64,000 nt of DNA from Alphaproteobacteria bacterium (GTDB lineage: Bacteria; Pseudomonadota; Alphaproteobacteria; Reyranellales; Reyranellaceae): assembly GCA_017307275.1 (NCBI GenBank), contig JAFKFK010000017.1, forward strand, positions 80,959 through 144,958, given 5' to 3'. Positions 46,246 to 53,486 of the stretch are shown here, piece by piece. A program made the position numbers and the translations under genes. Under the pieces are notes generated by a model that saw nothing but the letters and a program-made list of their open reading frames with translations, made no database searches and was not told the DNA's origin. Numbering within the stretch: the first letter of the stretch is position 1; every line of letters starts with the position of its first letter.

Positions 46246-47445
46246 TCAGCGGTTCGTCAGCTTCAGCTCGATGCGGCGGTTACGGGCGGTGTCGATGGAG
46301 GAGAGCGGCTGGTATTCGCCGTAGCCCGCGGCCACCAGCCGGTCGTTGGGAATGCCCTGGCTGTGGAGGAACTTCACCACGGCGATGGCACGTGCGGCCG
46401 ATAGCTCCCAGTTCGACGGATAGAGGGCGCTCTTGATGGGCTTGTCGTCGGTGTGGCCGTCGACCTGCAGCACCCAGTTGATGTCCTTGGGGATGCGCGA
46501 GGCGATCTCGACCAACCGCTGGGCAACGTTCGCAAGCTGCTTCTCGCCGCCCGGCTGGAGTTGCGCCGAGCCCGAGGGGAAGAGCACTTCGGACTGGAAC
46601 ACGAAGCGGTCACCCACGATCTGGACATCGCGCTGGCCGCGCAGTGCTTCACGCAGCTTGCCGAAGAATTCGGAGCGGTAACGCGCCAGTTCCTCGACTT
46701 TGCTGGCCAGCGCCCGGTTGAGCCGCTGGCCGAGATCGACGATCTGCGCCTGCTGCTCCTTGGCTTTGACGTCGGCGGCGTCGAGCGCGGCATTCAGGCG
46801 GCTGAATTCCTCCTTCAGGGCGGCGAGCTCCGCCGTGAGGCGCACCACGGCCGCCTTCTGCTCGGCCGAGAGCTTCTGCTCCTCGGTCAGGTCGCCGAAC
46901 AGCTTGCCTTTTTCTGAATTGGCGGCCGCCAGCGAGGCCGCGAGCCGCGTGAGTTCCAGTCGCTGGCGCTCGATTTCCTTCTGCAGGTCGGCGCTCTTGG
47001 TTTCGGCTTCCTTGGCGCTCTCCTGCAGGGCGGTGTTGAGCCGCTCGCGCTCCGCCAGCATCGATGTCAGGCGCTCGGTGAGCTGGTCGCGCTCGACCTT
47101 CAGCGCATCGGCAGCGCTGCGCTGGCCGGCAAGGTCGGCGTTCAGCCGGTCGCGCTCGGCCTGGCTCTGGCGAAGCTGCAGAGTGATCTGTTCGAGGTCC
47201 TTTTGCAGGCTCTCGCCGGCCTTCTTTTCGAGCGACAACAGGCTCGCCAAGTCGCCGACCTGCTTGTTGAGGCGGTCGATCGCATTCTCGCTGTTGTTGA
47301 GCGCGTCGGAGAGCGTGAACTGCGCCACGCTGAACAGCGAGAGCAGGAAGATCAGGACCATCAGCAGCGTGGTCAGCGCATCGACATAACCCGGCCAAGT
47401 GTAGTCGGCGCTGCCGCCGCGGCGGCGTGAGGAGATGGCCGCCAT
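46246..47445 (-). CDS. MotB/OmpA-like stator protein with long coiled coil
   Basis: A 399-residue inner-membrane protein with a periplasmic tail. Its single N-terminal helix, WPGYVDALTTLLMVLIFLLS, places D22 where MotB-type proteins carry the proton-conducting aspartate. Residues ~45-240 are a heptad-rich, Glu/Lys/Gln-rich coiled coil (AQRSAADALKVERDQL-like). The C-terminal ~135 residues are an OmpA-like peptidoglycan-binding domain: FPSGSAQLQPGGEKQL, LQVDGHTDDKPI, and the family arginine in ARNRRIELKL. It is six bases downstream of the MotA/ExbB-like gene. No flagellar genes are nearby, so this is an ion-driven force generator of another kind. The coiled coil is far longer than in flagellar MotB. 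Confidence 0.85.
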   Translation of the reverse strand: MAAISSRRRGGSADYTWPGYVDALTTLLMVLIFLLSLFSVAQFTLSDALNNSENAIDRLNKQVGDLASLLSLEKKAGESLQKDLEQITLQLRQSQAERDRLNADLAGQRSAADALKVERDQLTERLTSMLAERERLNTALQESAKEAETKSADLQKEIERQRLELTRLAASLAAANSEKGKLFGDLTEEQKLSAEQKAAVVRLTAELAALKEEFSRLNAALDAADVKAKEQQAQIVDLGQRLNRALASKVEELARYRSEFFGKLREALRGQRDVQIVGDRFVFQSEVLFPSGSAQLQPGGEKQLANVAQRLVEIASRIPKDINWVLQVDGHTDDKPIKSALYPSNWELSAARAIAVVKFLHSQGIPNDRLVAAGYGEYQPLSSIDTARNRRIELKLTNR

Positions 47446-47451
47446 CGGGCG

Positions 47452-48591
47452 CTAGCCAGCCGGGGGCCCGCTGCGGCCGGCCATCGTTCGGGCCAGCAGG
47501 CGCAGTTCGCCGCGCAATTCGTCCGTCAGGACCACGCGGCTGCGCACACTTTCCTCGACCAGCCGGGCGAGGTTCGTCTCGATGTTGCGCTGATGGGCCA
47601 CCAGGGCCTCGGAGTCGGCGCCGGGTCCGCGCTCCGAGAGACGCGTGACAGTGCCGCGCAGTTCGATCGAATGCTCGGCGAGGCGGGCCAGCAGGGTTTG
47701 CTGCGTGCGCATGCTCTCGGCCAGCGACGACAGCCGCTCGACCAGGGTCGCGTTCGCCGCCGCCGCGGCCTCGCGAGTCTCCTCGCTGCGGCGGAGCGTG
47801 CGGGTGAGTTCGTCCAGCCCGTCGGCGGTGCGCTCCAGCAGCGCTTCGACATAGACCGAGACGCCTTGCTCACCTTCGGTCTGCAGGACGCCGCTGGAAA
47901 GCCGCGTCGCGCCGGCCAGCCATTCCTCGAGTTCGGTGTGGAAGCGGCCCTGTGCCTGGCTCGCCTGCAATTCGAGGAAGCCCAGGACCAGCGAGCCCGA
48001 GAGGCCGAACAGCGAGGCGCCAAACGCCGTCGCCATGCCCTTGAGCGGTCCTTCGATGCCCTGCTTCAGCTTGGCGAACATCTGCACGGCGTCGCCGCCT
48101 GTCACCTGCATGCCGCCGATGGCGTCGGCGACGGCGCCGATCGTCTCGAGCAGGCCCCAGAAAGTGCCGAGCAGGCCGAGGAAGATCAGCAGGCCGATCA
48201 TGTAGCGGCTGAGTTCGCGGCGCTCGTCGAGGCGCGAGGCGATGCCGTCGAGCAGCGCGCGGGTCGCCGTCGGCGACAGGCGGAAATTGTCCTGCCGCTC
48301 GCCCAGCATGGCGGCCATCGGCGCCAGGAGGTCGATCGACTGGGCGTCGAGCGTTGGTGCACCCGGCTCGCGCGCCTGGAAGCGCCGCAGCCAGCGCACT
48401 TCCGGCCATAGCGAAATGACCTGGCGCATGACGAAGAAGATGCCGATCACCAGGACCGCGACGATCACGCTGTTCAGGATCGGCGTGTTCAGGAACACCC
48501 GCAGCAGGTCGTGATGCAGCAAGTAGGCGATGATCGCGACCGCAGCCAGGAACAGCAGCATGCGGACGAGATAGGGCAGGGGGTTGCTCAT
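47452..48591 (-). CDS. MotA/TolQ/ExbB-like proton-channel subunit
   Basis: A 379-residue inner-membrane protein. Two N-terminal helices (LVRMLLFLAAVAIIAYLL; VIVAVLVIGIFFVM) precede a cytoplasmic stretch, then the MotA/TolQ/ExbB pair: YMIGLLIFLGLLGTFWGLLE and MATAFGASLFGLSGSLVLGF. Residues ~240-379 are hydrophilic and helical (TADGLDELTRTLRRSEETRE), probably a cytoplasmic coiled coil. With the downstream MotB-like protein it should form a 5:2 ion-driven motor. It resembles the ZorA/ZorB pair of Zorya defence in outline, but no ZorC, ZorD or ZorE gene is adjacent. Start ATG 48591 has a GGGGCG upstream, a mediocre ribosome site. Confidence 0.83.
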   Translation of the reverse strand: MSNPLPYLVRMLLFLAAVAIIAYLLHHDLLRVFLNTPILNSVIVAVLVIGIFFVMRQVISLWPEVRWLRRFQAREPGAPTLDAQSIDLLAPMAAMLGERQDNFRLSPTATRALLDGIASRLDERRELSRYMIGLLIFLGLLGTFWGLLETIGAVADAIGGMQVTGGDAVQMFAKLKQGIEGPLKGMATAFGASLFGLSGSLVLGFLELQASQAQGRFHTELEEWLAGATRLSSGVLQTEGEQGVSVYVEALLERTADGLDELTRTLRRSEETREAAAAANATLVERLSSLAESMRTQQTLLARLAEHSIELRGTVTRLSERGPGADSEALVAHQRNIETNLARLVEESVRSRVVLTDELRGELRLLARTMAGRSGPPAG

Positions 48592-48874
48592 GCGGTCACG
48601 CCCCGCAGAGCGAGGATGAGGTTGCGCGCCGCCAGTGAAGAGAGAGGCACAACCGATTGCCTTTCAACGAGAATCACCGTCCGACCATAACCAAAGCCCG
48701 ATCCCGGCTCAACCAGCTAGGGCTGTGCCTGCCAGAGTGGGTTTGCCCAGAAATGGACGGAATTCGATGAAACCGGAAAGGGCGCGCGGGCTTTCTGCCG
48801 CGTCGCCTCGCCAACAGGGTTTGGCGGGCGCTCCTGTGTAGCGCGGGGTGAGCGCGCGAGATCCGGAAGGGCCG
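48592..48874. other. 283-base gap without a convincing gene
   Basis: This lies upstream of the MotA-like gene and downstream of the suhB-like gene, so it should hold the promoter for the motor pair. A 68-codon plus-strand frame (48635-48841) has no family resemblance or good ribosome site. A small imperfect inverted repeat (CGCCAA/TTGGCG at 48809-48826) may help end the suhB transcript. Confidence 0.4.
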
Positions 48875-49786
48875 TCAGGCCTTGGACAGGATCTCGACCA
48901 TGGAGTCGCGCAGATTGAAGTTGCTGGCGAGCAGCGAGCGGCCGCCAAGCTCGTAGGGCTGGCCCGCGATGTCGCTCACCACGCCGCCGGCTTCCTTGAC
49001 CATCAGAATGCCTGCCGCGACATCCCAGGGCGCCAGGCCAAACTCGAAGAAGGCGTCGTAACGGCCCGCCGCGACGAAGGCCAGGTCGAGGGAGGCGGCG
49101 CCCCAGCGGCGGACACCGGCCGTGCGCTCGGTCACGGCCGCCAGCTTGGCGAGATAGGCGGGATGGTCCCCCTTGCCAATGTGGGGAATGCCGGTGCCGA
49201 TCAGGCCGCGCGCAGGGTCCTTGCGACCCGACACCCGCAGCCGGCGCGAACGCGCGTTGGGCGTGTCGATGAAGGCGCCATTGCCCTTCTCGGCCCAGAA
49301 CAGCTCGTCGGAGATCGGCTGGTAGATGACGCCGGCGATGATCTCTTTTTCACGCTCCAGCGCGATCGAGATCGCGAAGTGCGGCACGCCATGGAGGAAG
49401 TTGGTCGTACCGTCGAGCGGATCGACGATCCAGCGATTGCGGCCGTCTCCCTTGGTCTCACCACCCTCTTCGCCGAGGAAGCCGTAGTCCGGCCGCGTGC
49501 GCTCAAGCTCGGCGCGCAACGTGCGCTCCGCCTTGATGTCGGCGTGGCTCACGAAGTCGCCGGGACCCTTCTCGGAGATCTGCAGATGCTCGACCTCGCC
49601 GAAGTCGCGCTTCAGGTTCTTTGCCGCGGCGAAGGCGGCGCGGATCATCACGGTGATGGTGGCCGAGCGCGGGGCCAGCGACTTGCGTTCGGCCGGGCCG
49701 GAGCGCTCGCGGCCTTCGCCCAAGGGCGCGCGGCCGACGCGGGCGACGGGTTTCTCGCGGGGAGGACGATCGTAAGGGAGGGCCAC
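48875..49786 (-). CDS. suhB: Inositol-monophosphatase family phosphatase (SuhB-like)
   Basis: A 303-residue Mg/Li-type phosphatase. Metal ligands are visible at E106/E107 (FLGEEGGE), D122-P-L-D125-G-T (WIVDPLDGTTNFLHG), and the aspartate in FGLAPWDVAAGILMVKEAGG. Substrates in this family include inositol phosphates and other sugar phosphates; SuhB also has an RNA-related role in E. coli. The frame starts with GTG at 49786, seven bases after the efp stop, with AAGGAC upstream. The first ~40 residues are Arg/Pro-rich and not typical of the family, so translation might begin further in; the ATG at 49648 would remove the beginning of the fold's first helix. It forms an operon with efp. Confidence 0.87.
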   Translation of the reverse strand: MALPYDRPPREKPVARVGRAPLGEGRERSGPAERKSLAPRSATITVMIRAAFAAAKNLKRDFGEVEHLQISEKGPGDFVSHADIKAERTLRAELERTRPDYGFLGEEGGETKGDGRNRWIVDPLDGTTNFLHGVPHFAISIALEREKEIIAGVIYQPISDELFWAEKGNGAFIDTPNARSRRLRVSGRKDPARGLIGTGIPHIGKGDHPAYLAKLAAVTERTAGVRRWGAASLDLAFVAAGRYDAFFEFGLAPWDVAAGILMVKEAGGVVSDIAGQPYELGGRSLLASNFNLRDSMVEILSKA

Positions 49787-49793
49787 GTGGTAC

Positions 49794-50363
49794 TCAGTCC
49801 TTCGCGCGTTCCATGTAGGTGCCGTCTTCGATATTGATCACCAGGCGCGTGCCGACACCGATATGCGGCGGCACCATCACGCGGACGCCGCCTTCAACGA
49901 TGGCCGGCTTGTAGGAAGAGGAGGCAGTCTGGCCCTTCACCACGGCATCGGCTTCGATGACGGCGAGGACGACGGTCTTAGGCAGCTCGGCGCCAACCGG
50001 CGCGCCTTCGTAGAGCGACACGGTGACTTCCATGCCGTCCTGCAGGAACTTGGCCTGGTCCTCGTCGAGGACGTCGCTGCCGACGGTGAGCTGCTCGAAG
50101 TTCTCCTTGTCCATGAACGTGTAGCCGTTCTCGTCCTTGAACAGGTAGGTGCATTCGCGCTCGTCGATATGGACGCGCTCGATAGTCTCGCCCGAGCGGA
50201 AGCGCTCCTGCAGCTTGTTGCCTTCGCGCAGCGCCTTGGCCTCGATGGCCACGAACGCGCCGCCCTTGCCGGGGCTGATGTGCTGAACCTTGGCCGCGAC
50301 CCAGAGTTTGCCATTGTATTCGATGACATTGCCGGCACGGATCGAATTGACTTGGACTTTCAT
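49794..50363 (-). CDS. efp: Elongation factor P
   Basis: A 189-residue translation factor that rescues ribosomes stalled on polyproline. It has three KOW/OB-type beta domains. K33 in HISPGKGGAFVAIE is the lysine that receives beta-lysine in EpmA-type organisms, the conserved ERDIEYTYLF region appears as DERECTYLFKDENGYTFMD, and the C-terminal GVRVMVPPHIGVGTRLVINI is characteristic. The putative EpmA ligase gene lies about 500 bases away on the opposite strand, supporting lysylation of K33. No EpmB aminomutase gene is in the window. It is co-transcribed with the suhB-like gene. Confidence 0.96.
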   Translation of the reverse strand: MKVQVNSIRAGNVIEYNGKLWVAAKVQHISPGKGGAFVAIEAKALREGNKLQERFRSGETIERVHIDERECTYLFKDENGYTFMDKENFEQLTVGSDVLDEDQAKFLQDGMEVTVSLYEGAPVGAELPKTVVLAVIEADAVVKGQTASSSYKPAIVEGGVRVMVPPHIGVGTRLVINIEDGTYMERAKD

Positions 50364-50469
50364 GGGTTTACCGCTGGGTCGGAAAAATGGAATTCGGCCC
50401 CGTCCGCGGAAGCGGGACGAGGCCGGCGCGGCCTTCTATCAAAGGCAGCCGGGGGTCGCAACCGGGGCC

Positions 50470-50820
50470 TCAGAAGCCCAATTCGGTCCGTTTCTTCCGG
50501 GGCAGGGCCCCGGCGATCACGGCATGGGCCCGCTTGAGGTAGGCTTTGGTCTCGGCCGGCGACAGCACCTTGGGGTCGTCCAGCGCAACCCACTTGGCGC
50601 GGGCCAGATAAGGGGCCGGCCGGAAGCCCTCGGACCGGGAAAGCGCATCGTAGTGCTCGGGGGCGCACTTGAAGGAAATCCGGGCGACCGAGTGCTCCGG
50701 TGGGGCGATCAGGCAGAACATCTTGCCGCCGACCTTGAAGACGATCACGCCTTCCCACTGCACGGTCCGAGTCGCGGCCGGCAATTTCGAACAGAAGGCG
50801 TCGATCTGCTTAGGTGTCAT
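50470..50820 (-). CDS. MmcQ/YjbR family protein
   Basis: A 116-residue protein with the CyaY-like/YjbR fold, once predicted to bind DNA but functionally undefined. Conserved features are the start MTPKQIDAFCSKLPAATRTV, GGKMFCLIAPP, ISFKCAPEHYDALSRSEGFR and PAPYLARAKWVALDD. It is divergent from the epmA-like gene (44 bases between starts) and about 106 bases upstream of efp on the same strand. Confidence 0.9.
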   Translation of the reverse strand: MTPKQIDAFCSKLPAATRTVQWEGVIVFKVGGKMFCLIAPPEHSVARISFKCAPEHYDALSRSEGFRPAPYLARAKWVALDDPKVLSPAETKAYLKRAHAVIAGALPRKKRTELGF

Positions 50821-50864
50821 CGCGATACCCTACACGCCGACTTCGCCGCATGCGATGTTCGGGC

Positions 50865-51860
50865 ATGACCGAGTGGCGCCCCGACAAACTTGCTCGCCGC
50901 CTGCCAAACCTGCAGGCGCGTAACCGTCTGCAGGCGGCGCTCCGGCAATGGTTTGCTGGCGAGGGCTTCGTCGAGGTCGAGACGCCGATTCTGCAGGTGG
51001 CGCCCGGTGCGGAAGTCCATCTCACCGGCTTCACCACCGACTGGGAGCTTCCCGACGGCGAGGAGCGCGAACGCTGGCTGCACAGCTCGCCGGAATTCGC
51101 GATGAAGAAGCTGCTGGCGGGTGGCATCCCCAAGCTCTTCCAGTTCGCGCGCGTGTTCCGCAATGCCGAGGGCTCGGCGCTGCATCATCCCGAATTCACG
51201 ATGCTCGAATGGTATCGCGCCGATGCGGGCTACGAGACCGTTATGGCCGACTGTGCCGCATTGCTGCGGCAGACCGGCGTTAAGGAATTGCGCTGGGGCG
51301 AGCATGTCTGCGATCCGCTGGCCGAACCCGAGCGGCTGACGGTGGTGGAGGCATTTCAGCGTTATGCCGGTGTCGATCTCTTCGCCACGATCGGCAACCC
51401 CGATGCGCTGTCGGCGGCGTCAGGCATTGCGATGCATACCGGCGATAGCTGGGACGATGTCTTCTTCCGCGTCATGTTCGAGAAGATCGAATCCAGGCTC
51501 GGCATGGGCCGGCCGACGATCCTCTGCGAATATCCGATCTCGATGGCGGCACTGGCGCGTGCCAAGCCCGGCGATCCGCGCGTGGCCGAGCGTTTCGAGC
51601 TTTATGTCTGCGGCGTCGAACTCGCCAACGCCTTCGGCGAGCTGACCGATCCTGAGATCCAGGCCGACCGGCTGGAAGCCGACATGGACATGAAGGAAGA
51701 ACTCTACGGCGTGCGCTGGCCGGTCGACGACGATTTCCTCGCCGCCCTCGAACATGGGCTGCCGGATTGCGCCGGCATCGCGCTCGGCTTCGACCGCCTC
51801 GTCATGCTGGCGACCGGCGCGAAGCACATCGAGGATGTTCTGTGGTTGCCGGTGCGCTGA
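50865..51860 (+). CDS. epmA: EF-P lysine lysyltransferase (EpmA/GenX/PoxA)
   Basis: A 331-residue class II lysyl-tRNA-synthetase-like enzyme lacking the anticodon-binding domain; it attaches (R)-beta-lysine to EF-P. Motif 2 is FQFARVFRNAEGSALHHPEF followed by TMLEWYRA; motif 3 is GIALGFDRLVMLATG; and NAFGELTDPEIQADR precedes it as in lysyl-tRNA synthetases. The opening WRPDKLARRLPNLQARNRL matches the family N-terminus, so the ATG at 50865 is chosen over an in-frame GTG at 50814. Its proximity to efp supports the assignment. The last 19 bases overlap the following kinase gene. Confidence 0.93.
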   Translation: MTEWRPDKLARRLPNLQARNRLQAALRQWFAGEGFVEVETPILQVAPGAEVHLTGFTTDWELPDGEERERWLHSSPEFAMKKLLAGGIPKLFQFARVFRNAEGSALHHPEFTMLEWYRADAGYETVMADCAALLRQTGVKELRWGEHVCDPLAEPERLTVVEAFQRYAGVDLFATIGNPDALSAASGIAMHTGDSWDDVFFRVMFEKIESRLGMGRPTILCEYPISMAALARAKPGDPRVAERFELYVCGVELANAFGELTDPEIQADRLEADMDMKEELYGVRWPVDDDFLAALEHGLPDCAGIALGFDRLVMLATGAKHIEDVLWLPVR

Positions 51861-52789
51861 GCACGGTTTCCGAAGGTCATCGCGAGACCGTGCAGGCAGC
51901 CCTTGCCGCCTGCTTCGGTGCGACGCCTATCGGCGGCATCGTGCCCATAAGCGTCGGCGCATCGGCCGGGGCGATCCTGCAGATCGAGGCAGGCGGTCGG
52001 CGCTATCTGCTGCGTGTCGAGGGGCCGCGCAGTCCGCTGCGCTATCCGCACCAATACGTTGCCCTGCGCATGGCCGCGGAGCAGGGGCTCGCGCCCAAGG
52101 TTCACTATGTCGACGAGACCGCCGGTGTCGCGGTGACGGATTTCATCGAGACGCAGCCGCTGCATGCCTATCCGGGTGGAATGCCCGCGCTCGTGAAGGC
52201 GATGGGCGAATTGCTGAGGCGCCTGCATGCAACGCCGGTCGTTCCGTCGTTCGTGCCGTATCCGGAGATCGTCGCGCGCCTGTTCGCGCATGTGCGGCGG
52301 ACGGGCCTCTTCGCGCCGGGCGTGCTCGACCCGCATCTGGAGCGTCTGGAACGGCTGCGCGCCGCCTATACCTGGGACCCGGCGCACTCGGTCTCCTGCC
52401 ACAACGACTGTCTGCCCGCGAACATCCTGTTCGACGGTGAACGCCTGTGGCTGATCGACTGGGAATCCGCCTATCCCAACGATCCGCTGGTCGATGTTGC
52501 TATCCAGCTCGACAACCTCGCGCGTTCGCCGGAACTCGCCAGCGTGCTGATGCGGGCGTGGCTCGGCCGCACACCGGACGACGCCATCCAGCACAGGCTT
52601 GAACAGGCGCGTGCGCTCAACCGGCTCTACTACGCGGGTGTTCTGCTGAGTGCCTCGGCGACCCGGCCGCGCGCTGCACCCGACGACAGCCTCGCCGTTG
52701 CCGAGGGCGAGCCGATGACCGGACACAGGCGCGGCAAGCTCTACCTCCGCGGCTTCCTCACCGGCGAAGCCGTGCCGGCGATGGCCTAG
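51842..52789 (+). CDS. Aminoglycoside/choline-kinase-family phosphotransferase, possible thiamine kinase
   Basis: A 315-residue small-molecule kinase of the APH/choline kinase fold. The catalytic Brenner motif is [15 protein letters not shown] (H-x-D-x4-N), and the metal-binding aspartate is in [20 protein letters not shown]. The ATP-lobe glycine-rich region is [20 protein letters not shown] followed by LLRVEGP. GTG at 51842 is the likely start, with GAGGA six bases upstream inside epmA. It is convergent with thiE, overlapping by four bases; because ThiK/YcfN thiamine kinases belong to this fold, a thiamine-salvage role is a fair hypothesis. Choline or an amino alcohol is an alternative substrate. 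Confidence 0.82.
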   Translation: MVAGALSTVSEGHRETVQAALAACFGATPIGGIVPISVGASAGAILQIEAGGRRYLLRVEGPRSPLRYPHQYVALRMAAEQGLAPKVHYVDETAGVAVTDFIETQPLHAYPGGMPALVKAMGELLRRLHATPVVPSFVPYPEIVARLFAHVRRTGLFAPGVLDPHLERLERLRAAYTWDPAHSVSCHNDCLPANILFDGERLWLIDWESAYPNDPLVDVAIQLDNLARSPELASVLMRAWLGRTPDDAIQHRLEQARALNRLYYAGVLLSASATRPRAAPDDSLAVAEGEPMTGHRRGKLYLRGFLTGEAVPAMA

Positions 52790-53442
52790 GTCGAGCTGCT
52801 CGCGAAGATTTCGTTGAAGGCGCGGACGGCGGCCTCGGGCCCATCCTTGTGATTCCACACGCCGCCCGCGACGGCGAGGAAGTCGGCGCCGGCTGCGATC
52901 ACGGGCCTGCAGTTCTCGACGGTGATGCCGCCGATGGCCACGCACGGCACTTCCATCAGCCCGCTCCACCATTCGAGAATCTCGAGATCGGCGGGCGTCG
53001 TCACCGCCTTGGTGCCGGACGGGAAGAAGGCGCCGAACGCGACATAGTCGGCGCCGGCTTCGGCGGCTTCCATGGCGAGATGGCGCGAATCCTTGCAGGT
53101 GACGCCGACCTGCCGATCCGGACCGACGATGCGCCGCGCTTCGACGTAGGGCATGTCTTCCTGGCCGACATGCACGCCGTCGCAATCGAGCTTCACCGCG
53201 AGGTCGGGCCGGTCGTTCATGATGAAGGCGACGTCGCGCTGCTGGCAGATCGGCCGCAGCGTATCGGCCGCGCGGATGATCGCTTCGTCGTCGACACCCT
53301 TCAGGCGGAGCTGAAAGGCCGCGACGTCGCCACCCGACAGGGCCGCGCGCAGCTCGTCAGCGAACAGCGCCGGATGGTCGATACGCTCCGGCGAGATGAG
53401 GTAGAGCCGGCAGCTTGGGGCCGCCGGTACGCTGTCGGTCAT
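52786..53442 (-). CDS. thiE: Thiamine-phosphate synthase
   Basis: A 218-residue TIM-barrel enzyme joining the thiazole and pyrimidine moieties of thiamine. Conserved segments are AAFQLRLKG (pyrophosphate/pyrimidine site), [20 protein letters not shown] with GQEDMP (Mg and phosphate binding), GVTCKDSRH (the usual GxSxH position carries T-C), AFFPSGTK and [19 protein letters not shown]. The length is standard. No other thiamine biosynthesis gene is adjacent and the 44-base upstream gap is too short for a TPP riboswitch. It overlaps the convergent kinase gene by four bases. Confidence 0.93.
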   Translation of the reverse strand: MTDSVPAAPSCRLYLISPERIDHPALFADELRAALSGGDVAAFQLRLKGVDDEAIIRAADTLRPICQQRDVAFIMNDRPDLAVKLDCDGVHVGQEDMPYVEARRIVGPDRQVGVTCKDSRHLAMEAAEAGADYVAFGAFFPSGTKAVTTPADLEILEWWSGLMEVPCVAIGGITVENCRPVIAAGADFLAVAGGVWNHKDGPEAAVRAFNEIFASSST

Positions 53443-53486
53443 GTCGGGACGTACCTTCTGTTGGTCGGCCCGATCTCTAGCACCAA

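Noticed and set aside
46246..48591. Zorya defence system
   Set aside because: Only the motor-like pair is present. The neighbours are DUF1489 and SuhB-like genes, with no helicase/nuclease (ZorC, ZorD) or HNH (ZorE) gene.
48635..48841. 68-codon plus-strand frame in the largest gap
   Set aside because: No ribosome site, no resemblance to a known protein, and base composition like the surrounding non-coding DNA.
53443..53486. TPP riboswitch upstream of thiE
   Set aside because: Only 44 bases separate thiE from the next gene, and no conserved thi-box sequence is visible.
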